Counted from the first letter of the stretch, positions 26,454-36,009 are shown. The stretch is 64,000 bases of DNA from Methylocaldum szegediense (GCF_949769195.1 NZ_OX458333.1:806001-870000); one strand, 5' to 3'. Program-made: numbers and translations. The notes: a model not told the origin generated them from the letters alone.

Positions 26454-27131
26454 CTAAACATCCGGAAGCGCGCTCCGCGGGTTTCCGTTCGCGGGCCTGT
26501 TGAACAGCCGGCTAAGGTAATGATGCCACAGCATCCGAGCGGCGACCGCTCGCCAGGGACGCCAGATTTCGGCGATCGCAACCATGGTTTCCGGATTCGG
26601 ACGCGACGGCAAGCGCTTGACGTCTTGCACCGCTTGGATCAGCCCCAAATCCCCGGCGGGCCAGGCATCCGGCCGGCGCAGCGCCATCAAAAGATAAATA
26701 TCCGCTGTCCAAGGGCCTATGCCTTTGAGTTCGATCAACCGGGCTTTTGCCGTTTCATCGTCCATCAGGTCCAGTTTATCGAGATCGAAGCGACCCTCGG
26801 CGATAGATTGGGCCAGGTACCGGCCGTAAGCCATCTTCTGGCGGCTAAATCCGATTCTGGCGAGCGCGGTATCGTGAAGGGCCAGAAAGCTCTCGGGGGT
26901 GAGCGGCGATGCCGAGGCGAGCAGCCGTTCAAAGGCGGCGCGCGCCGAGGCGAGTGACACTTGTTGCTCGAGAATGATGCGGATCAGCGTAGAAAAACCA
27001 GGATTCCGCGCCCACATCGGCGGTTTCCCGAGCTCGGTGTACAGCCTCGCCAGGTCCGCATCGCGCGCCGACAGCTCGGCCAGAGCGATTTCCAGATCGA
27101 TTTCCGTCAGTTTGTTAGGAACGGCAATCAA
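26454..27131 (-). CDS. DNA-3-methyladenine glycosylase II family protein
   Basis: A 225-residue HhH-GPD glycosylase of the AlkA/Mag1 type. The helix-hairpin-helix is LIELKGIGPWTADIYLLMALRRPD and the catalytic aspartate lies in WPAGDLGL. LEQQVSLASARAAF is the usual N-terminal helix. It removes alkylated bases such as 3-methyladenine. It is shorter than E. coli AlkA and lacks its N-terminal extra domain, like the single-domain bacterial forms. It sits 36 bp before eutB on the same strand but has no functional link with it. Confidence 0.9.
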   Translation of the reverse strand: MIAVPNKLTEIDLEIALAELSARDADLARLYTELGKPPMWARNPGFSTLIRIILEQQVSLASARAAFERLLASASPLTPESFLALHDTALARIGFSRQKMAYGRYLAQSIAEGRFDLDKLDLMDDETAKARLIELKGIGPWTADIYLLMALRRPDAWPAGDLGLIQAVQDVKRLPSRPNPETMVAIAEIWRPWRAVAARMLWHHYLSRLFNRPANGNPRSALPDV

Positions 27132-27185
27132 CGGCGGCTGCGTTAGGGGCGATTTGATTAGAAGCCTATCCCGGCTGGCCGTTCG

Positions 27186-27228
27186 CCCTGAGCCCTTCGA
27201 CTGAGCTCAGGACAGGCCTGTCGAAGGG
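27186..27228. repeat. Intergenic palindromic repeat, CCTTCGACTGAGCTCAGGACAGG family
   Basis: CCCTTCGACTGAGCTCAGGA followed by CAGGCCTGTCGAAGGG forms an imperfect palindrome related to the repeats at 16755-16813 and 23809-23833. It lies in the 300-bp gap between the aldehyde dehydrogenase and glycosylase genes. A second repeat type (CCCCTTCTCCCTCCGGGAGAA at 27274-27294, with CTAACCCTCTCCCTC at 27348-27362) shares the gap and is related to the one at 44400-44470. Confidence 0.65.
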
Positions 27229-27430
27229 TATGATCGGAATCCGTTTGTTCAAAACAGGACTTGCGCATTTCGCCCCTTCTCCCTCCGGGAGAAGGTCGGG
27301 ATGAGAGGATGGAAAAGAAAAACTCCTTCATTGCTTCGTCTTACCCTAACCCTCTCCCTCTGAAAGCCGGGCTAAAATCCGTTTGCCTCAGTCCTGCAAA
27401 TTTCCTTAGCAGCCGCCTGAGCCCCATCGA

Positions 27431-28909
27431 TCACAACGCCACGGTAACGGTCTTGACCTCGGTGTAGTTCTCCAGGGCATAACTGCCGAGTTCGCGGCCT
27501 ATGCCGGACATCTTGAACCCGCCGAAAGGCGCGGCCGTGTCGAAGACGTCGTAGCAATTGATCCACACGGTGCCCGCCTTGAGCTCCGCCGCCAGGCGAT
27601 GGGCCTTGTTGATGTCCTTGGTCCAAACCGCGGCCGCGAGCCCATACATGGTACGGTTGCCCCGGGCGATGACCTCGTCTACATCCTTGAACGGAATCAT
27701 GGACAGCACCGGCCCGAATATTTCCTCGCGCGCGATCTTCATGTCCTCGCCGACGTCGGCGAAAATCGTCGGTTCTATGAAAAAGCCACAGCTGCCGACG
27801 CGATTGCCGCCGGTCAGAAGCTTCGCGCCTTGTTCCTTGCCGGAGCGGATGTAGTCCATGATCTTGTCGAACTGCTCCTGGCTGACCTGCGGCCCCTGAG
27901 TGGTTTTCGGATCGAACGGGTCACCCACGACTTGCTTGCGGCTCCGTTCGACCAGCTTCTGGGCGAAATCGTCGTAGACGTTCTTTTCCACAAAGAGGCG
28001 GGAACCGGCACAGCAGCACTGGCCCTGATTGAAAAAGAGTCCCTGGAAAGCGCCTTCTAGCGCCGCATCCAGATCGGAATCGGCGAACACGATGTTCGGG
28101 CTCTTTCCGCCGAGTTCCAGGGTGACGCGCTTCAAGTTCGAGCGTCCGGCGGCCTGCATGATCAGCTTGCCCACTTCAGTCGACCCGGTGAAAGCCACCT
28201 TGTCGATATCCATGTGTTCGGCAACCGCGGCTCCTGCGGTTTCGCCGAATCCCGGCACGATATTGACGACACCTTCCGGAATGCCAGCCTCGAGAGCCAG
28301 TTCACCCACCCGGAGCGCGGTCAGCGGCGTTTGCTCGGCGGGTTTGAGCACGATGGTGCAGCCGGCCGCGAGCGCCGGCCCCCACTTCCAGGCCTGCATC
28401 AGCAGCGGAAAATTCCAGGGAATGATTTGTCCCACCACGCCGACCGGTTCATGCCGCGTATAGGTAAAGAACGGGCCGTTGATCGGAATGGTCTTGCCCT
28501 CGATCTTGTCCGCCCAGCCGGCGTAGTAGCGGTAACACTCGATCGTCAGCGGCAGATCAGCCGATCTGCTTTCGTTGATCGGCTTGCCGTTGTTGAGCGT
28601 TTCCAGCGCCGCCAATTCGTCAAAGTGTTTCTCGATCAAATCCGCCAGGCGGTACAGGCACCGGCCCCGTTCGCGCGCGCTCATTTTCCGCCATGGGCCT
28701 TCCTCGAAAGCCTTACGGGCAGCACGAACTGCCCTGTCCACGTCCTCGCGGTCGCCTTCCGCGACATGGGCGATCACCTCGCCGGTCGCCGGGTTGATCG
28801 TTTCGAAAGTTTTTCCGCTCGCCGAATCGACCCATTTGCCGTCGATCAGCATCTTGGTTTGAGAGATTTTGATTTCGGACGGGTTAATCAGTTTGGGTTC
28901 CGCACTCAT
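27431..28909 (-). CDS. NAD(P)-dependent aldehyde dehydrogenase
   Basis: A 492-residue ALDH of the class-1/2 type. The general-base Glu is in [12 protein letters not shown], the catalytic Cys in [13 protein letters not shown], the cofactor region includes [20 protein letters not shown] and [11 protein letters not shown], and the C-terminus ends [24 protein letters not shown]. It oxidises small aldehydes such as acetaldehyde to acids. Start 28909 follows GAGGGAATACAG; the frame extends to 29017 without a better start. Its closeness to eutBC and the keto-acid decarboxylase (both acetaldehyde producers) suggests that role, but that is inference. Confidence 0.93.
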   Translation of the reverse strand: MSAEPKLINPSEIKISQTKMLIDGKWVDSASGKTFETINPATGEVIAHVAEGDREDVDRAVRAARKAFEEGPWRKMSARERGRCLYRLADLIEKHFDELAALETLNNGKPINESRSADLPLTIECYRYYAGWADKIEGKTIPINGPFFTYTRHEPVGVVGQIIPWNFPLLMQAWKWGPALAAGCTIVLKPAEQTPLTALRVGELALEAGIPEGVVNIVPGFGETAGAAVAEHMDIDKVAFTGSTEVGKLIMQAAGRSNLKRVTLELGGKSPNIVFADSDLDAALEGAFQGLFFNQGQCCCAGSRLFVEKNVYDDFAQKLVERSRKQVVGDPFDPKTTQGPQVSQEQFDKIMDYIRSGKEQGAKLLTGGNRVGSCGFFIEPTIFADVGEDMKIAREEIFGPVLSMIPFKDVDEVIARGNRTMYGLAAAVWTKDINKAHRLAAELKAGTVWINCYDVFDTAAPFGGFKMSGIGRELGSYALENYTEVKTVTVAL

Positions 28910-29290
28910 CTGTATTCCCTCGTGGTTGAATTCAAACGGGTCTCGGTTCGACCCTTGTTCTGAACTATCGTGTGCCGCCGCCTGCGGCCATGGTTTTGAC
29001 AGACGGCGCCGCTCCAAAAATCCGCATCATCCGATTCCGGATAGCGTCCGCTTAGATTACACCTGTGGCCGGAAAAATCCTGCATCTGGCTTTTACGACC
29101 GATTTTCGAAGCGCCAAAAACCATGGGCGCCGCCGATTTGTCGCCGTTGCTGGCTGATAACGGGGGAGATAGGATCTCAGGATGCGGTGAAGGACGGATC
29201 GCCCCTCGACTTTGCTCGAGGCAGGTGTTGTCCGCGATTGGGGCAGTTTCTGTTGTCACCGCACCCTACGGGCTACACTTCGACACGGCG
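28910..29290. other. Gene-free stretch with repeat units
   Basis: 380 bp without a gene. GGATGCGGTGAAGGACGGAT (29179-29198) and GTCACCGCACCCTACGGGC (29256-29274) are inverted units of the same repeat family as in 23742-24215, separated by about 60 bp, so they could form a long hairpin. Confidence 0.5.
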
Positions 29291-29677
29291 CTAGAAAACG
29301 CGAATGGTAGTCCCGTAGCGGGCCAGCTTTGCATCCGTCGTTACCAAAATCAGCGGTTCACTTACGCTTTGCGCTACTAGTAAGCGGTCGAACGGGTCTT
29401 TATGGTCATCGAATACCGGAAGGCTCGCCACCTGGAGCACATGATGATTTTCGATGGGAAGCCAGACAAAACCGTCAACGGTTACTTGCTGTGCAAAGCG
29501 AGGCAAATCGATGCGCAGTTTGCCCAAACCGATCTTGATCGCCATTTCTCACAGCGAGGCCCGACTGACATAAACGACCTCGGCCGCTTGCTCGACGAGT
29601 TCCCGCGCCTTGGGTGGAACCGCCGCGGCATGGGTTAGCTACCTAATGATCAGTTGGGTATCCAGCAGTAGTCTCAT
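29291..29677 (-). pseudogene. PIN-domain (VapC-like) toxin inactivated by two nonsense codons
   Basis: Starting at the ATG that overlaps the antitoxin stop by 4 nt, the frame reads MRLLLDTQLIIR, TAG, LTHAAAVPPKARELVEQAAE, VVYVSRASL, TGA, EMAIKIGLGKLRID, and continues to LILVTTDAKLARYG. This is the VapC-type PIN fold (LLLDT..L aspartate at the start, S..SLWEIAIK, VFDDHKDPFDRLLVAQ, TTDAKLARYG). The stops at 29641-29639 and 29551-29549 sit exactly where relatives carry Trp (LLWWL, SLWEIAIK), so each looks like a G-to-A change in TGG. The RNase is therefore dead, although a shorter product from an internal ATG (29545) could be made. Confidence 0.8.
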
Positions 29678-29913
29678 TCGGCATCATCCGGCCCGTCGAA
29701 CAGCGCATCCACGGGTGCATCGAAATCCTCCGCGACCCATGCCTGCCCCTCCAGACTGCCCGGCGGAGCGATCTTGCATCGATTCGGTTGATACCGGCTC
29801 AAGCGCACGATAGGCTGACCAGAGCGCGCAATGACAACATCCTCACCCTTTTCGACTTCTTCAAGCAAGCGCGAGAGATGCGTTTTAGCTTCGTGAATAT
29901 TGACAATGCGCAT
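29674..29913 (-). CDS. Phd/YefM-type antitoxin
   Basis: A 79-residue protein beginning MRIVNIHEAKTHLSRLLEEV, then GEDVVIARSGQPIVRLSRY, the signature of the Phd/YefM fold. It would bind its toxin and the operon promoter. The C-terminus is acidic (DFDAPVDALFDGPDDAE), as in toxin-binding tails. Its stop overlaps the toxin start (ATGA). The toxin is a pseudogene, so this is an orphan antitoxin that may still repress its own promoter. Confidence 0.85.
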   Translation of the reverse strand: MRIVNIHEAKTHLSRLLEEVEKGEDVVIARSGQPIVRLSRYQPNRCKIAPPGSLEGQAWVAEDFDAPVDALFDGPDDAE

Positions 29914-30140
29914 AGGATTTCAACGGTGTTAGCTAAGCGTTAGTCTAGCTCGGCAGCGGCAATGAAAACCAGCTTTAGGCGTCGCGCAAGGAAGGGCAGC
30001 ACATGTAGTTGTCCGTATGGGTGGAGTTGTTATCACGCTGATTAGGAACTTCGCTACTCGCATACCGGGACTGACATGCGGTGCCGGAAAGGTACTCCCG
30101 TACTTCGCCGATTGGAAACCTTCCATTCGTCACACTACGC

Positions 30141-30878
30141 TCAAAGACGGTTCTCAATGATCAAAAACCACGGCCTTCTAGCCGTCGGTTGCAAATGTCC
30201 GTTCTTGTCGAGTTTCAAAATGTTCTTGGAAACGGAGTTTCTGACGTTTCCGCCGATGGCTTCAAGCGTGCGCCCGCGTCTTGCGACGACGATGTCGCAG
30301 TGAAGCTTGCTGTTCTCGATGACTTCGAGGGGTGGCAATTCGGCGAGCTGGGGAATGGTCGACGACCCTCGGCTCGCGCAGATCAGGTCGCCGGGGCGCG
30401 GGGTATAGTCGCGTATGCTTCTCGGCACGAAGCTCGCTCCGGGCGCGTCGGCGTTGCGGATGATGTGTGAAAGATAGATCCAGTGGGCTTCCGCGGGCGG
30501 AAATCGGTCTTTCGGCACACCCGCAGTGGCCATGACCCAACTGACGAAAGCCGCCGACCAGGGTTGTTCGCAGTTTCGGCCAGTACGTTCCGGCATGCCG
30601 ACTGTACGCCAATACTGGTTGATGCGTTGAGCGTAAGGGGATTCGTCCTCCCAGTATCCGACCTGCGGGATGCTTTCCTTGTCGCCGTCGTGGACGACGG
30701 ACTGCTGGCCGAAATAAAGCCACTCGCTGAGTGCGAGAGCAAGAATTCTGTTTTTGATGGGCGGGAGGTCGAAAACGCCGATGGAAGAAGTCGGCCCCAT
30801 AGCCCTATCCGTGGATTTTCCGGGCAGCAGTCCGCAGGCGGATAAGCCAAGAAAAACAAGAAGAAAAAGGATTCGCAT
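30141..30878 (-). CDS. DUF2272-domain lipoprotein
   Basis: A 245-residue exported lipoprotein: signal MRILFLLVFLGLSACG with lipobox LSAC (Cys 15). The DUF2272 domain contains PWSAAFVSWVMATAGVP, FPPAEAHWIYLSHIIR, YTPRPGDLICASR and HCDIVVARRGRTLEAIGGNV; the C..S..H-type arrangement recalls NlpC/P60-like or CHAP hydrolases, so it may act on peptidoglycan. Start 30878 is chosen for the lipoprotein signal; the open frame continues 99 codons further upstream without sense. Function of the domain is not established. Confidence 0.85.
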   Translation of the reverse strand: MRILFLLVFLGLSACGLLPGKSTDRAMGPTSSIGVFDLPPIKNRILALALSEWLYFGQQSVVHDGDKESIPQVGYWEDESPYAQRINQYWRTVGMPERTGRNCEQPWSAAFVSWVMATAGVPKDRFPPAEAHWIYLSHIIRNADAPGASFVPRSIRDYTPRPGDLICASRGSSTIPQLAELPPLEVIENSKLHCDIVVARRGRTLEAIGGNVRNSVSKNILKLDKNGHLQPTARRPWFLIIENRL

Positions 30879-31143
30879 AGTTGCCGAACTTGGGTGATTT
30901 TCGATAGTCTGGCGGGCGGGGAGTTCGCCGCTTACTTCGGCTCTGTCTCCGATGATTACGAGATCAGCCGCAATCGGCTCATCCTGGGCATGGCCGAAGA
31001 AGGCACAATCGGACTCATAACGACGCTTATTCGCACGGATACAGGTCGATTTCATCATAGTTTCATCGGTGTCGCCGAGGCGATAAGCGGAACATCTGAA
31101 TTTGAAGTAGAGATAAAGGCGTGAATCAAACGCCGATTTCGTA

Positions 31144-31797
31144 ATGGTAAAGGCAGTGTTAACGAATCGACCCAATGCTGCTGGCCCGGTGCTGCTCTAT
31201 TTCCACGATCCCATGTGCAGTTGGTGTTGGGCGTTTAGGCCGGTATGGCAGCGCGTTAAGAGCGGATTGCCGGCCGGTGTCGAGATCGAGCAGTTTTTGG
31301 GCGGCCTGGCACCGGACAGCACCGTGCCGATGCCGGCTGAAATGCGCGAAAAGATTCAGGGCACCTGGCGAACCATAGAGCGCTCCGTGCCGGGCACCCG
31401 GTTCAATTTCGATTTCTGGGAGAAATGTGTTCCGAGGCGCTCCACCTATCCGGCCTGCCGCGCGGTGATCGCCGCTCGCCGACAGGGCGCCGACTTCGAG
31501 GAAGCCATGATCTTCGCCATTCAGCGGGCGTATTACCTGCAAGCGCGCAACCCCTCGAACGATTCGACTTTGATCGAGCTGGCGGAAGAGGCCGGCTTGG
31601 ATAAAGACCTTTTCGAGGCGAATCTCCGGCATCCGGATACTCAGGTGGAGCTGCTCGAGGAAATCCGTTGCACGCGAGAGTTCGGGGTTCGTGGTTTTCC
31701 GACCCTATTGTTGTCGCATGGTCGCGAATACTCGGAAATTCCCGTGAACTATCGCGACCCGGAGCCAATTTTGGCGGCTATCGCCGCGCATTTGTAG
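31144..31797 (+). CDS. DsbA-family thioredoxin-fold protein
   Basis: A 217-residue protein with a CSWCW redox motif (FHDPMCSWCWAFRPVW) after beta-1, an inserted helical domain (FWEKCVPRRSTYPACRAVIAAR) and the cis-proline region FGVRGFPTLLL. It resembles the FrnE/DsbA-family proteins that are cytoplasmic (no signal peptide). It may be a disulphide oxidoreductase or glutathione-linked isomerase. The divergent neighbour is the DUF2272 lipoprotein; no operon partner is evident. Confidence 0.85.
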   Translation: MVKAVLTNRPNAAGPVLLYFHDPMCSWCWAFRPVWQRVKSGLPAGVEIEQFLGGLAPDSTVPMPAEMREKIQGTWRTIERSVPGTRFNFDFWEKCVPRRSTYPACRAVIAARRQGADFEEAMIFAIQRAYYLQARNPSNDSTLIELAEEAGLDKDLFEANLRHPDTQVELLEEIRCTREFGVRGFPTLLLSHGREYSEIPVNYRDPEPILAAIAAHL

Positions 31798-31861
31798 CGC
31801 CGCCGCGCCTAAGATGGCGCGAGCGTTCTCGAAAGCAGGCCAAGTCGCAGTCGCGTGCGGA

Positions 31862-32101
31862 CTAGCCGCTTCGCAGGCGTTTTCGCACCTCTATTTCCAG
31901 TTGCCGCCACTGCGCGCCGTTCAGCCATTTCTCGCACCAGTATGCCAGCTGCGCCGGGTTGGTGTTCATGATTCTGTATTCCTGTTTGGCTTTTTCCGGC
32001 TCTTCCGTCGGCCACCAGGAATGCGTGTCGAATTGTTGCTGGATATGAGCCTTGGCGGCTTCGTACGTATCCCAATCGATTTGAAAATGTCGAGTAGTCA
32101 C
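31862..32101 (-). CDS. Small hypothetical protein
   Basis: A 79-residue, Trp- and Glu-rich protein (WDTYEAAKAHIQQQFDTHSW, LAYWCEKWLNGAQWRQLEIE). An AGGAGACCC site lies just before ATG 32101. It is predicted helical and cytoplasmic. I do not recognise the family. Coding potential is supported by the ribosome site and by the lack of a better frame here. Confidence 0.55.
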   Translation of the reverse strand: MTTRHFQIDWDTYEAAKAHIQQQFDTHSWWPTEEPEKAKQEYRIMNTNPAQLAYWCEKWLNGAQWRQLEIEVRKRLRSG

Positions 32102-32249
32102 AATGGGTCTCCTGAAAGCGGTCGGGAATCCGCCGTTATCTGCTTTGACGTTTTATAAGGAGCTTATATCACTGGACTGAGGAGCTCGGCGCAAACGGTT
32201 TGCTGACATAGGCTCGCACGGCGTGATTATCGTCAGGCCCGTGAATACC

Positions 32250-32385
32250 CTCCTGGTATTGACGGGCCGCCGCTCAAGCCGGTAAACGCCCGGCCTGGGC
32301 TCACGCGGCTTGTTGCCGCGCCTGGGCATCCCTGCTCCGGATTAACCCGGGCGAAATTTATAGGCCGGGTTAATAGAAAACAAAA
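32250..32385. repeat. GC-rich hairpin-forming leader
   Basis: GCCCGGCCTGGGCTCACGCG and CCGCGCCTGGGC nearby form repeated and inverted GGGC/GCCC blocks, followed by two inverted halves of TTAACCCGG/CCGGGTTAA (32342-32350 and 32363-32371). The second pair is a perfect 9-bp stem with a 12-nt loop ahead of the oxidoreductase gene. It could be a terminator or leader structure; no long T-run follows. Confidence 0.4.
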
Positions 32386-32422
32386 TCCGTTTCGAGTTCG
32401 ATATCCGCACAAGGAGTCATCC

Positions 32423-33385
32423 ATGAAAGCGATGCAATATACGGGTTACGGCGATCCTTCGAAAATTCGTGAGGCCGACGTGCCGATACCGAAACCGGCG
32501 CCCGACCAACTGCTCGTCAAGGTAGCCGCGAGCTCGGTCAATCCCATTGACTGGAAGCTACGTAACGGCAGTCTGCGTTTTCTCGTTCCGGTCCGGTTTC
32601 CGTCCATTCCCGGCATGGACCTCGCCGGCGAAGTGGTGGAGATCGGCACCAAGGTCACGCGCTATCGGCCCGGCGACCGGGTGATGGCGTCTCTGACTTC
32701 TCGGCGCTTCGGAACGGCGGCTGAGTTCGCCGTCGTAGACGAACGGTTGGCCGCCCCAGTGCCGAAGATGATGAACGACCATGAGGCCGCTGCCTTGCCC
32801 CTGGCCGGGCAGACCGCACTCCAAGCCCTCCGCGACCTCGGCCGGGTGAAGGAGGGCGATACCGTCCTGATCGTGGGGGCGTCCGGCGGGGTCGGACATT
32901 ATGCCGTGCAAATCGCCAAGGTGTTCGGGGCGAAGGTTTTCGCGGTATGCAGCGGCGTCAACGCGCCTTGGGTGCGTGAGCTCGGGGCGGACGAGATCAT
33001 CGACTATACTCAGACCAGCGAGTTCGGTTCTCCGGCATCTTTCGATGTGATTTTCGATACCGTGGTTTCCGAACCTTTCGGGCGTTATCAGGGCCTACTG
33101 AAACCGGATGGCATTTATGTATCCACCCTACCGACGCTTGGACTGATGGCCCGCTCAGTATTATTGCGGCTTCTGTCGAAGCAGCGGATTAAGACCATCA
33201 TGTTCAAGTCTAATGGAGAAGACTTAGCGTTCTTGAGCAAACTGGCGGAGGAGCGGCGATTGCGTTCCGTCATCGATAGTGTGTTTCCGCTGTCCCAGTT
33301 GGATCTGGCGCATCGACGAAGCCAATCGGGACATGCGAGGGGAAAAATCGTCATCGATCACGGCGGGTCTGCTGCACCGACTTGA
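32423..33385 (+). CDS. NAD(P)H quinone oxidoreductase-like MDR protein
   Basis: A 320-residue medium-chain dehydrogenase of the zinc-free quinone-oxidoreductase branch. Features: GroES-like N-terminus with SVNPIDWKLRNG and PGMDLAGEVVEIGTKV, Rossmann loop VLIVGASGGVGHYAVQIAKVFGAKV, and the branch-typical DVIFDTVV and RSVIDSVFPLSQLDLAHRRS. Structural-zinc cysteines are absent. It reduces quinones or enones with NADPH. AAGGAG lies 8 nt before ATG. It appears to be a single-gene unit. Confidence 0.9.
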   Translation: MKAMQYTGYGDPSKIREADVPIPKPAPDQLLVKVAASSVNPIDWKLRNGSLRFLVPVRFPSIPGMDLAGEVVEIGTKVTRYRPGDRVMASLTSRRFGTAAEFAVVDERLAAPVPKMMNDHEAAALPLAGQTALQALRDLGRVKEGDTVLIVGASGGVGHYAVQIAKVFGAKVFAVCSGVNAPWVRELGADEIIDYTQTSEFGSPASFDVIFDTVVSEPFGRYQGLLKPDGIYVSTLPTLGLMARSVLLRLLSKQRIKTIMFKSNGEDLAFLSKLAEERRLRSVIDSVFPLSQLDLAHRRSQSGHARGKIVIDHGGSAAPT

Positions 33386-33465
33386 CGGCTCCGAGATTCG
33401 GAGACCGGTCCTCCCCAGGTTACCGGTAAGACGCTATTCACTTTAATCGTTTTGGCGACAGATCT

Positions 33466-33681
33466 ATGCGTATCGACTCAGACGGCTACATGGAGTTAAC
33501 GACGGAAGAAAACCAAGACCTCATGGATCGACTGGGTGTCTCCGAGAGCGAATACGACGATCCGCCGGTCGAAATCGAATGTGTCGGAGTGGAGAACGAC
33601 ACCGCCATCTTTAAAGCCACGAACACGAAAACGGGAAGATCGGTTCAGATGGTGTTCGATTTGATGGAGGAGGAAGACTAG
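33466..33681 (+). CDS. Small acidic protein of unknown function
   Basis: A 71-residue very acidic protein (MRIDSDGYMELTTEENQDLM, YDDPPVEIECVGVEND, ending MVFDLMEEED). No signal or membrane segment. The composition is consistent with a real cytoplasmic gene, but there is no recognised family and only a weak ribosome site. It may be cotranscribed with nothing; the autotransporter gene begins 57 bp later. Confidence 0.55.
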   Translation: MRIDSDGYMELTTEENQDLMDRLGVSESEYDDPPVEIECVGVENDTAIFKATNTKTGRSVQMVFDLMEEED

Positions 33682-33738
33682 GTTTTTCTTCGGGTGTAAG
33701 TCTGCCGAATCCGAAATGCATTTGTAGCCGCCGGGCCG

Positions 33739-36009
33739 ATGTTCCACGTGCTTCTTCGTGCGTCGGGCGTTCGCCGTTTTTGCGGCATCACGGTCGCGCT
33801 ACGGCTTGCGTTATGGCAAACGACGACCCATGCGGATTTCGTCCCGTTCGCCGATCAGATCGCCGTCAACTTCTATTCCTTGCAATTGCGGGGCATTTCC
33901 TTCGAATCGGAAGGACAGTTCGCCGAAGTTTACGTGGCCGAGGGGACCATGGATCCCGCCTCGTTCGGCCACATCCGGATCACCGACTTAAGCACCCAGT
34001 CGATTCTCTTCGAGCAAACCTACGGAGATCTGGGGGGCGTCTGCTGCAGTCCGCAGATCCGGGGCAGCTTTGCTCAGCAGCTGGTATTGCCCTATGCCAC
34101 GCCGCTCCAGATCGACATGAACGGTCAGGAGTTCAGTGGAATGTCCATCCTCTACGGGGACACCGTTGTTGCATCGGGAAGAAGCGTCGACAACGTGTTT
34201 CCTTCCTTTTCGACAAGCCTGACCATAAATACGAACATACCGCCGACGGCAGTCGACGATCGCGTGGCGGTTATGCGCGAACAAGCGGCGGTGGTGGGTG
34301 TGCTGGACAACGATAGCGGAGTACAGCTCCAGCTCGCAGGCGTTTCCGCGCCGGCCCACGGTACCGCGGTCGCGAGCGGTGGGTCGGTGATCTATACCCC
34401 CGACGCGGGATACGTGGGTACGGATTCGTTCGTCTATACGGTTACCAACCCGGCCGGAAGCGCCAACGCAACCGTGACGATCACGGTCAACCCACTCCCG
34501 CCCAGCGCCTCCAGTCACAGAACCAGCACCACGACCGGGCAGCCGGTAACGATCACGGTGGTGGAAAGTAATCCGGATCAGGTCGTCGTGTCCTCGGTGT
34601 CCCAGCCCGCCAACGGCACCGCGACGGTGAGCGGAACCGCCCGGATCGTGTATACGCCGAGAGCGGGTTTCGTGGGGGAGGACCGTTTTACCTATACCGT
34701 CGTCAACTCGAGCGGTGAGAATACCGGCACGGTGACCGTGGTGGTCGGGGCCACTTTGAACACCGCCGGGGATCTGGTGCGGCAGGAATCCTTGGCCGGT
34801 ACGATTCAGACCATCATCAGTACCGCCAGCGCGTCCGAAGCCTTGCGGGAGCGCATTCTAGGGCTTACCGAATTGTTGAATCGACCCGGCGGGCTGGAAC
34901 GGGTGGCGGAAGCCCTCCACAGTATCAGTCCCGAAGAAGCCGCCGCGCAGGCCCTCGGCGGCGGGCGGATTTCGCAGATTCAAGTCGGCAATGTCAACCA
35001 GCGGCTGGTGGAACTGAGGGCCGGAAGTTCTGGTTTCAGCGTGAACGGATTGACCCTGAATCTCGGCGGACAGACCCTGCCGGGCAACCTGCTGGCCGCG
35101 ATGCTTCCTTTCGGCAGCTCGGGCGGAGCCAGCGGAGACGAGGACAGCGGATTCAGCCGGTTGGGCGTGTTCGTGAACGGTCAATTCGAGTCGGGGTCCC
35201 GAAACACCACACGCTTGCAACGGGGATTCGATTCCAAGGTTTACGGCTTCACGACGGGCGTCGACTACTGGTTCACTCGGCAGTTCCTGATGGGTGTGTC
35301 CACGGGTTACGGCCATACCGAATCGAAAACGGTCCGAAACGGAGGCGATCTCGAAATCGACGGGATGACGTTTTCCCTGTTCGGCAGCTATCAGCTCACC
35401 GATCGCGGGTATGTGGACCTGGTGGTCAACGGTACCTATAACCAATATAGTTCGACCCGGAACATTGCCTATGTCGATGCGTTCGGGCCGGTGCGAATGA
35501 GTGCCAAGAGCAATACGGAAGGCTGGCAGCAACGCTACAGCATCAACAGCGGCTACGATTTTCCTTTGGGCGCGTGGACGCTCGGTTTACGCGGGCGCAT
35601 GGAATACGGACGGACCACCATCGATGGCTATACGGAACGCGGCGCGGATCCGCTCAATCTGGTGATTGACGCTCAGACGGTGGATTCGGTAACCACGGCC
35701 TTAGGCGGAATCGTGTCTTATACCGCCGGTACGGCCGTGGGCGTATTCGTATCGCAGCTCGGCGTGGAATGGGAGCACGAATTCGAGAAGGACGGCCGTC
35801 TGATCGGCGCCCGTTTCGCGGCCGATGCCGGCAGGCATCGATTCACCGTTCGTACCGATAACCCGGACCGGGACTATGTCAATCTCAGAACCTCGGTTTC
35901 GGCGGTTCTCCCCCACGGCGGATCGGCATTCGTCCAGTACGAGACCCTGGTCGACAACCGCTTCGAAACCCGCCATACCGTCAATGCGGGCGTGCGGATG
36001 GAGTTTTAG
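33739..36009 (+). CDS. Autotransporter with two Ig-like repeats
   Basis: A 756-residue surface protein. After an N-terminal signal-like region (to about residue 31, ending TTTHA), residues 32-170 form a beta-rich unit. Two bacterial Ig-like (cadherin-like) repeats follow, about 170-260 and 260-335, each ending in a YTP(D/R)AGFVG(E/T)D.F.YTV pattern. A linker (about 336-470) leads to the autotransporter barrel (about 480-756: GFDSKVYGFTTGVDYW, GVSTGYGHTESK, to the terminal aromatic F of NAGVRMEF). The passenger has no long beta-helix. It is probably displayed on the outer membrane as an adhesin or barrier protein. Confidence 0.85.
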   Translation: MFHVLLRASGVRRFCGITVALRLALWQTTTHADFVPFADQIAVNFYSLQLRGISFESEGQFAEVYVAEGTMDPASFGHIRITDLSTQSILFEQTYGDLGGVCCSPQIRGSFAQQLVLPYATPLQIDMNGQEFSGMSILYGDTVVASGRSVDNVFPSFSTSLTINTNIPPTAVDDRVAVMREQAAVVGVLDNDSGVQLQLAGVSAPAHGTAVASGGSVIYTPDAGYVGTDSFVYTVTNPAGSANATVTITVNPLPPSASSHRTSTTTGQPVTITVVESNPDQVVVSSVSQPANGTATVSGTARIVYTPRAGFVGEDRFTYTVVNSSGENTGTVTVVVGATLNTAGDLVRQESLAGTIQTIISTASASEALRERILGLTELLNRPGGLERVAEALHSISPEEAAAQALGGGRISQIQVGNVNQRLVELRAGSSGFSVNGLTLNLGGQTLPGNLLAAMLPFGSSGGASGDEDSGFSRLGVFVNGQFESGSRNTTRLQRGFDSKVYGFTTGVDYWFTRQFLMGVSTGYGHTESKTVRNGGDLEIDGMTFSLFGSYQLTDRGYVDLVVNGTYNQYSSTRNIAYVDAFGPVRMSAKSNTEGWQQRYSINSGYDFPLGAWTLGLRGRMEYGRTTIDGYTERGADPLNLVIDAQTVDSVTTALGGIVSYTAGTAVGVFVSQLGVEWEHEFEKDGRLIGARFAADAGRHRFTVRTDNPDRDYVNLRTSVSAVLPHGGSAFVQYETLVDNRFETRHTVNAGVRMEF

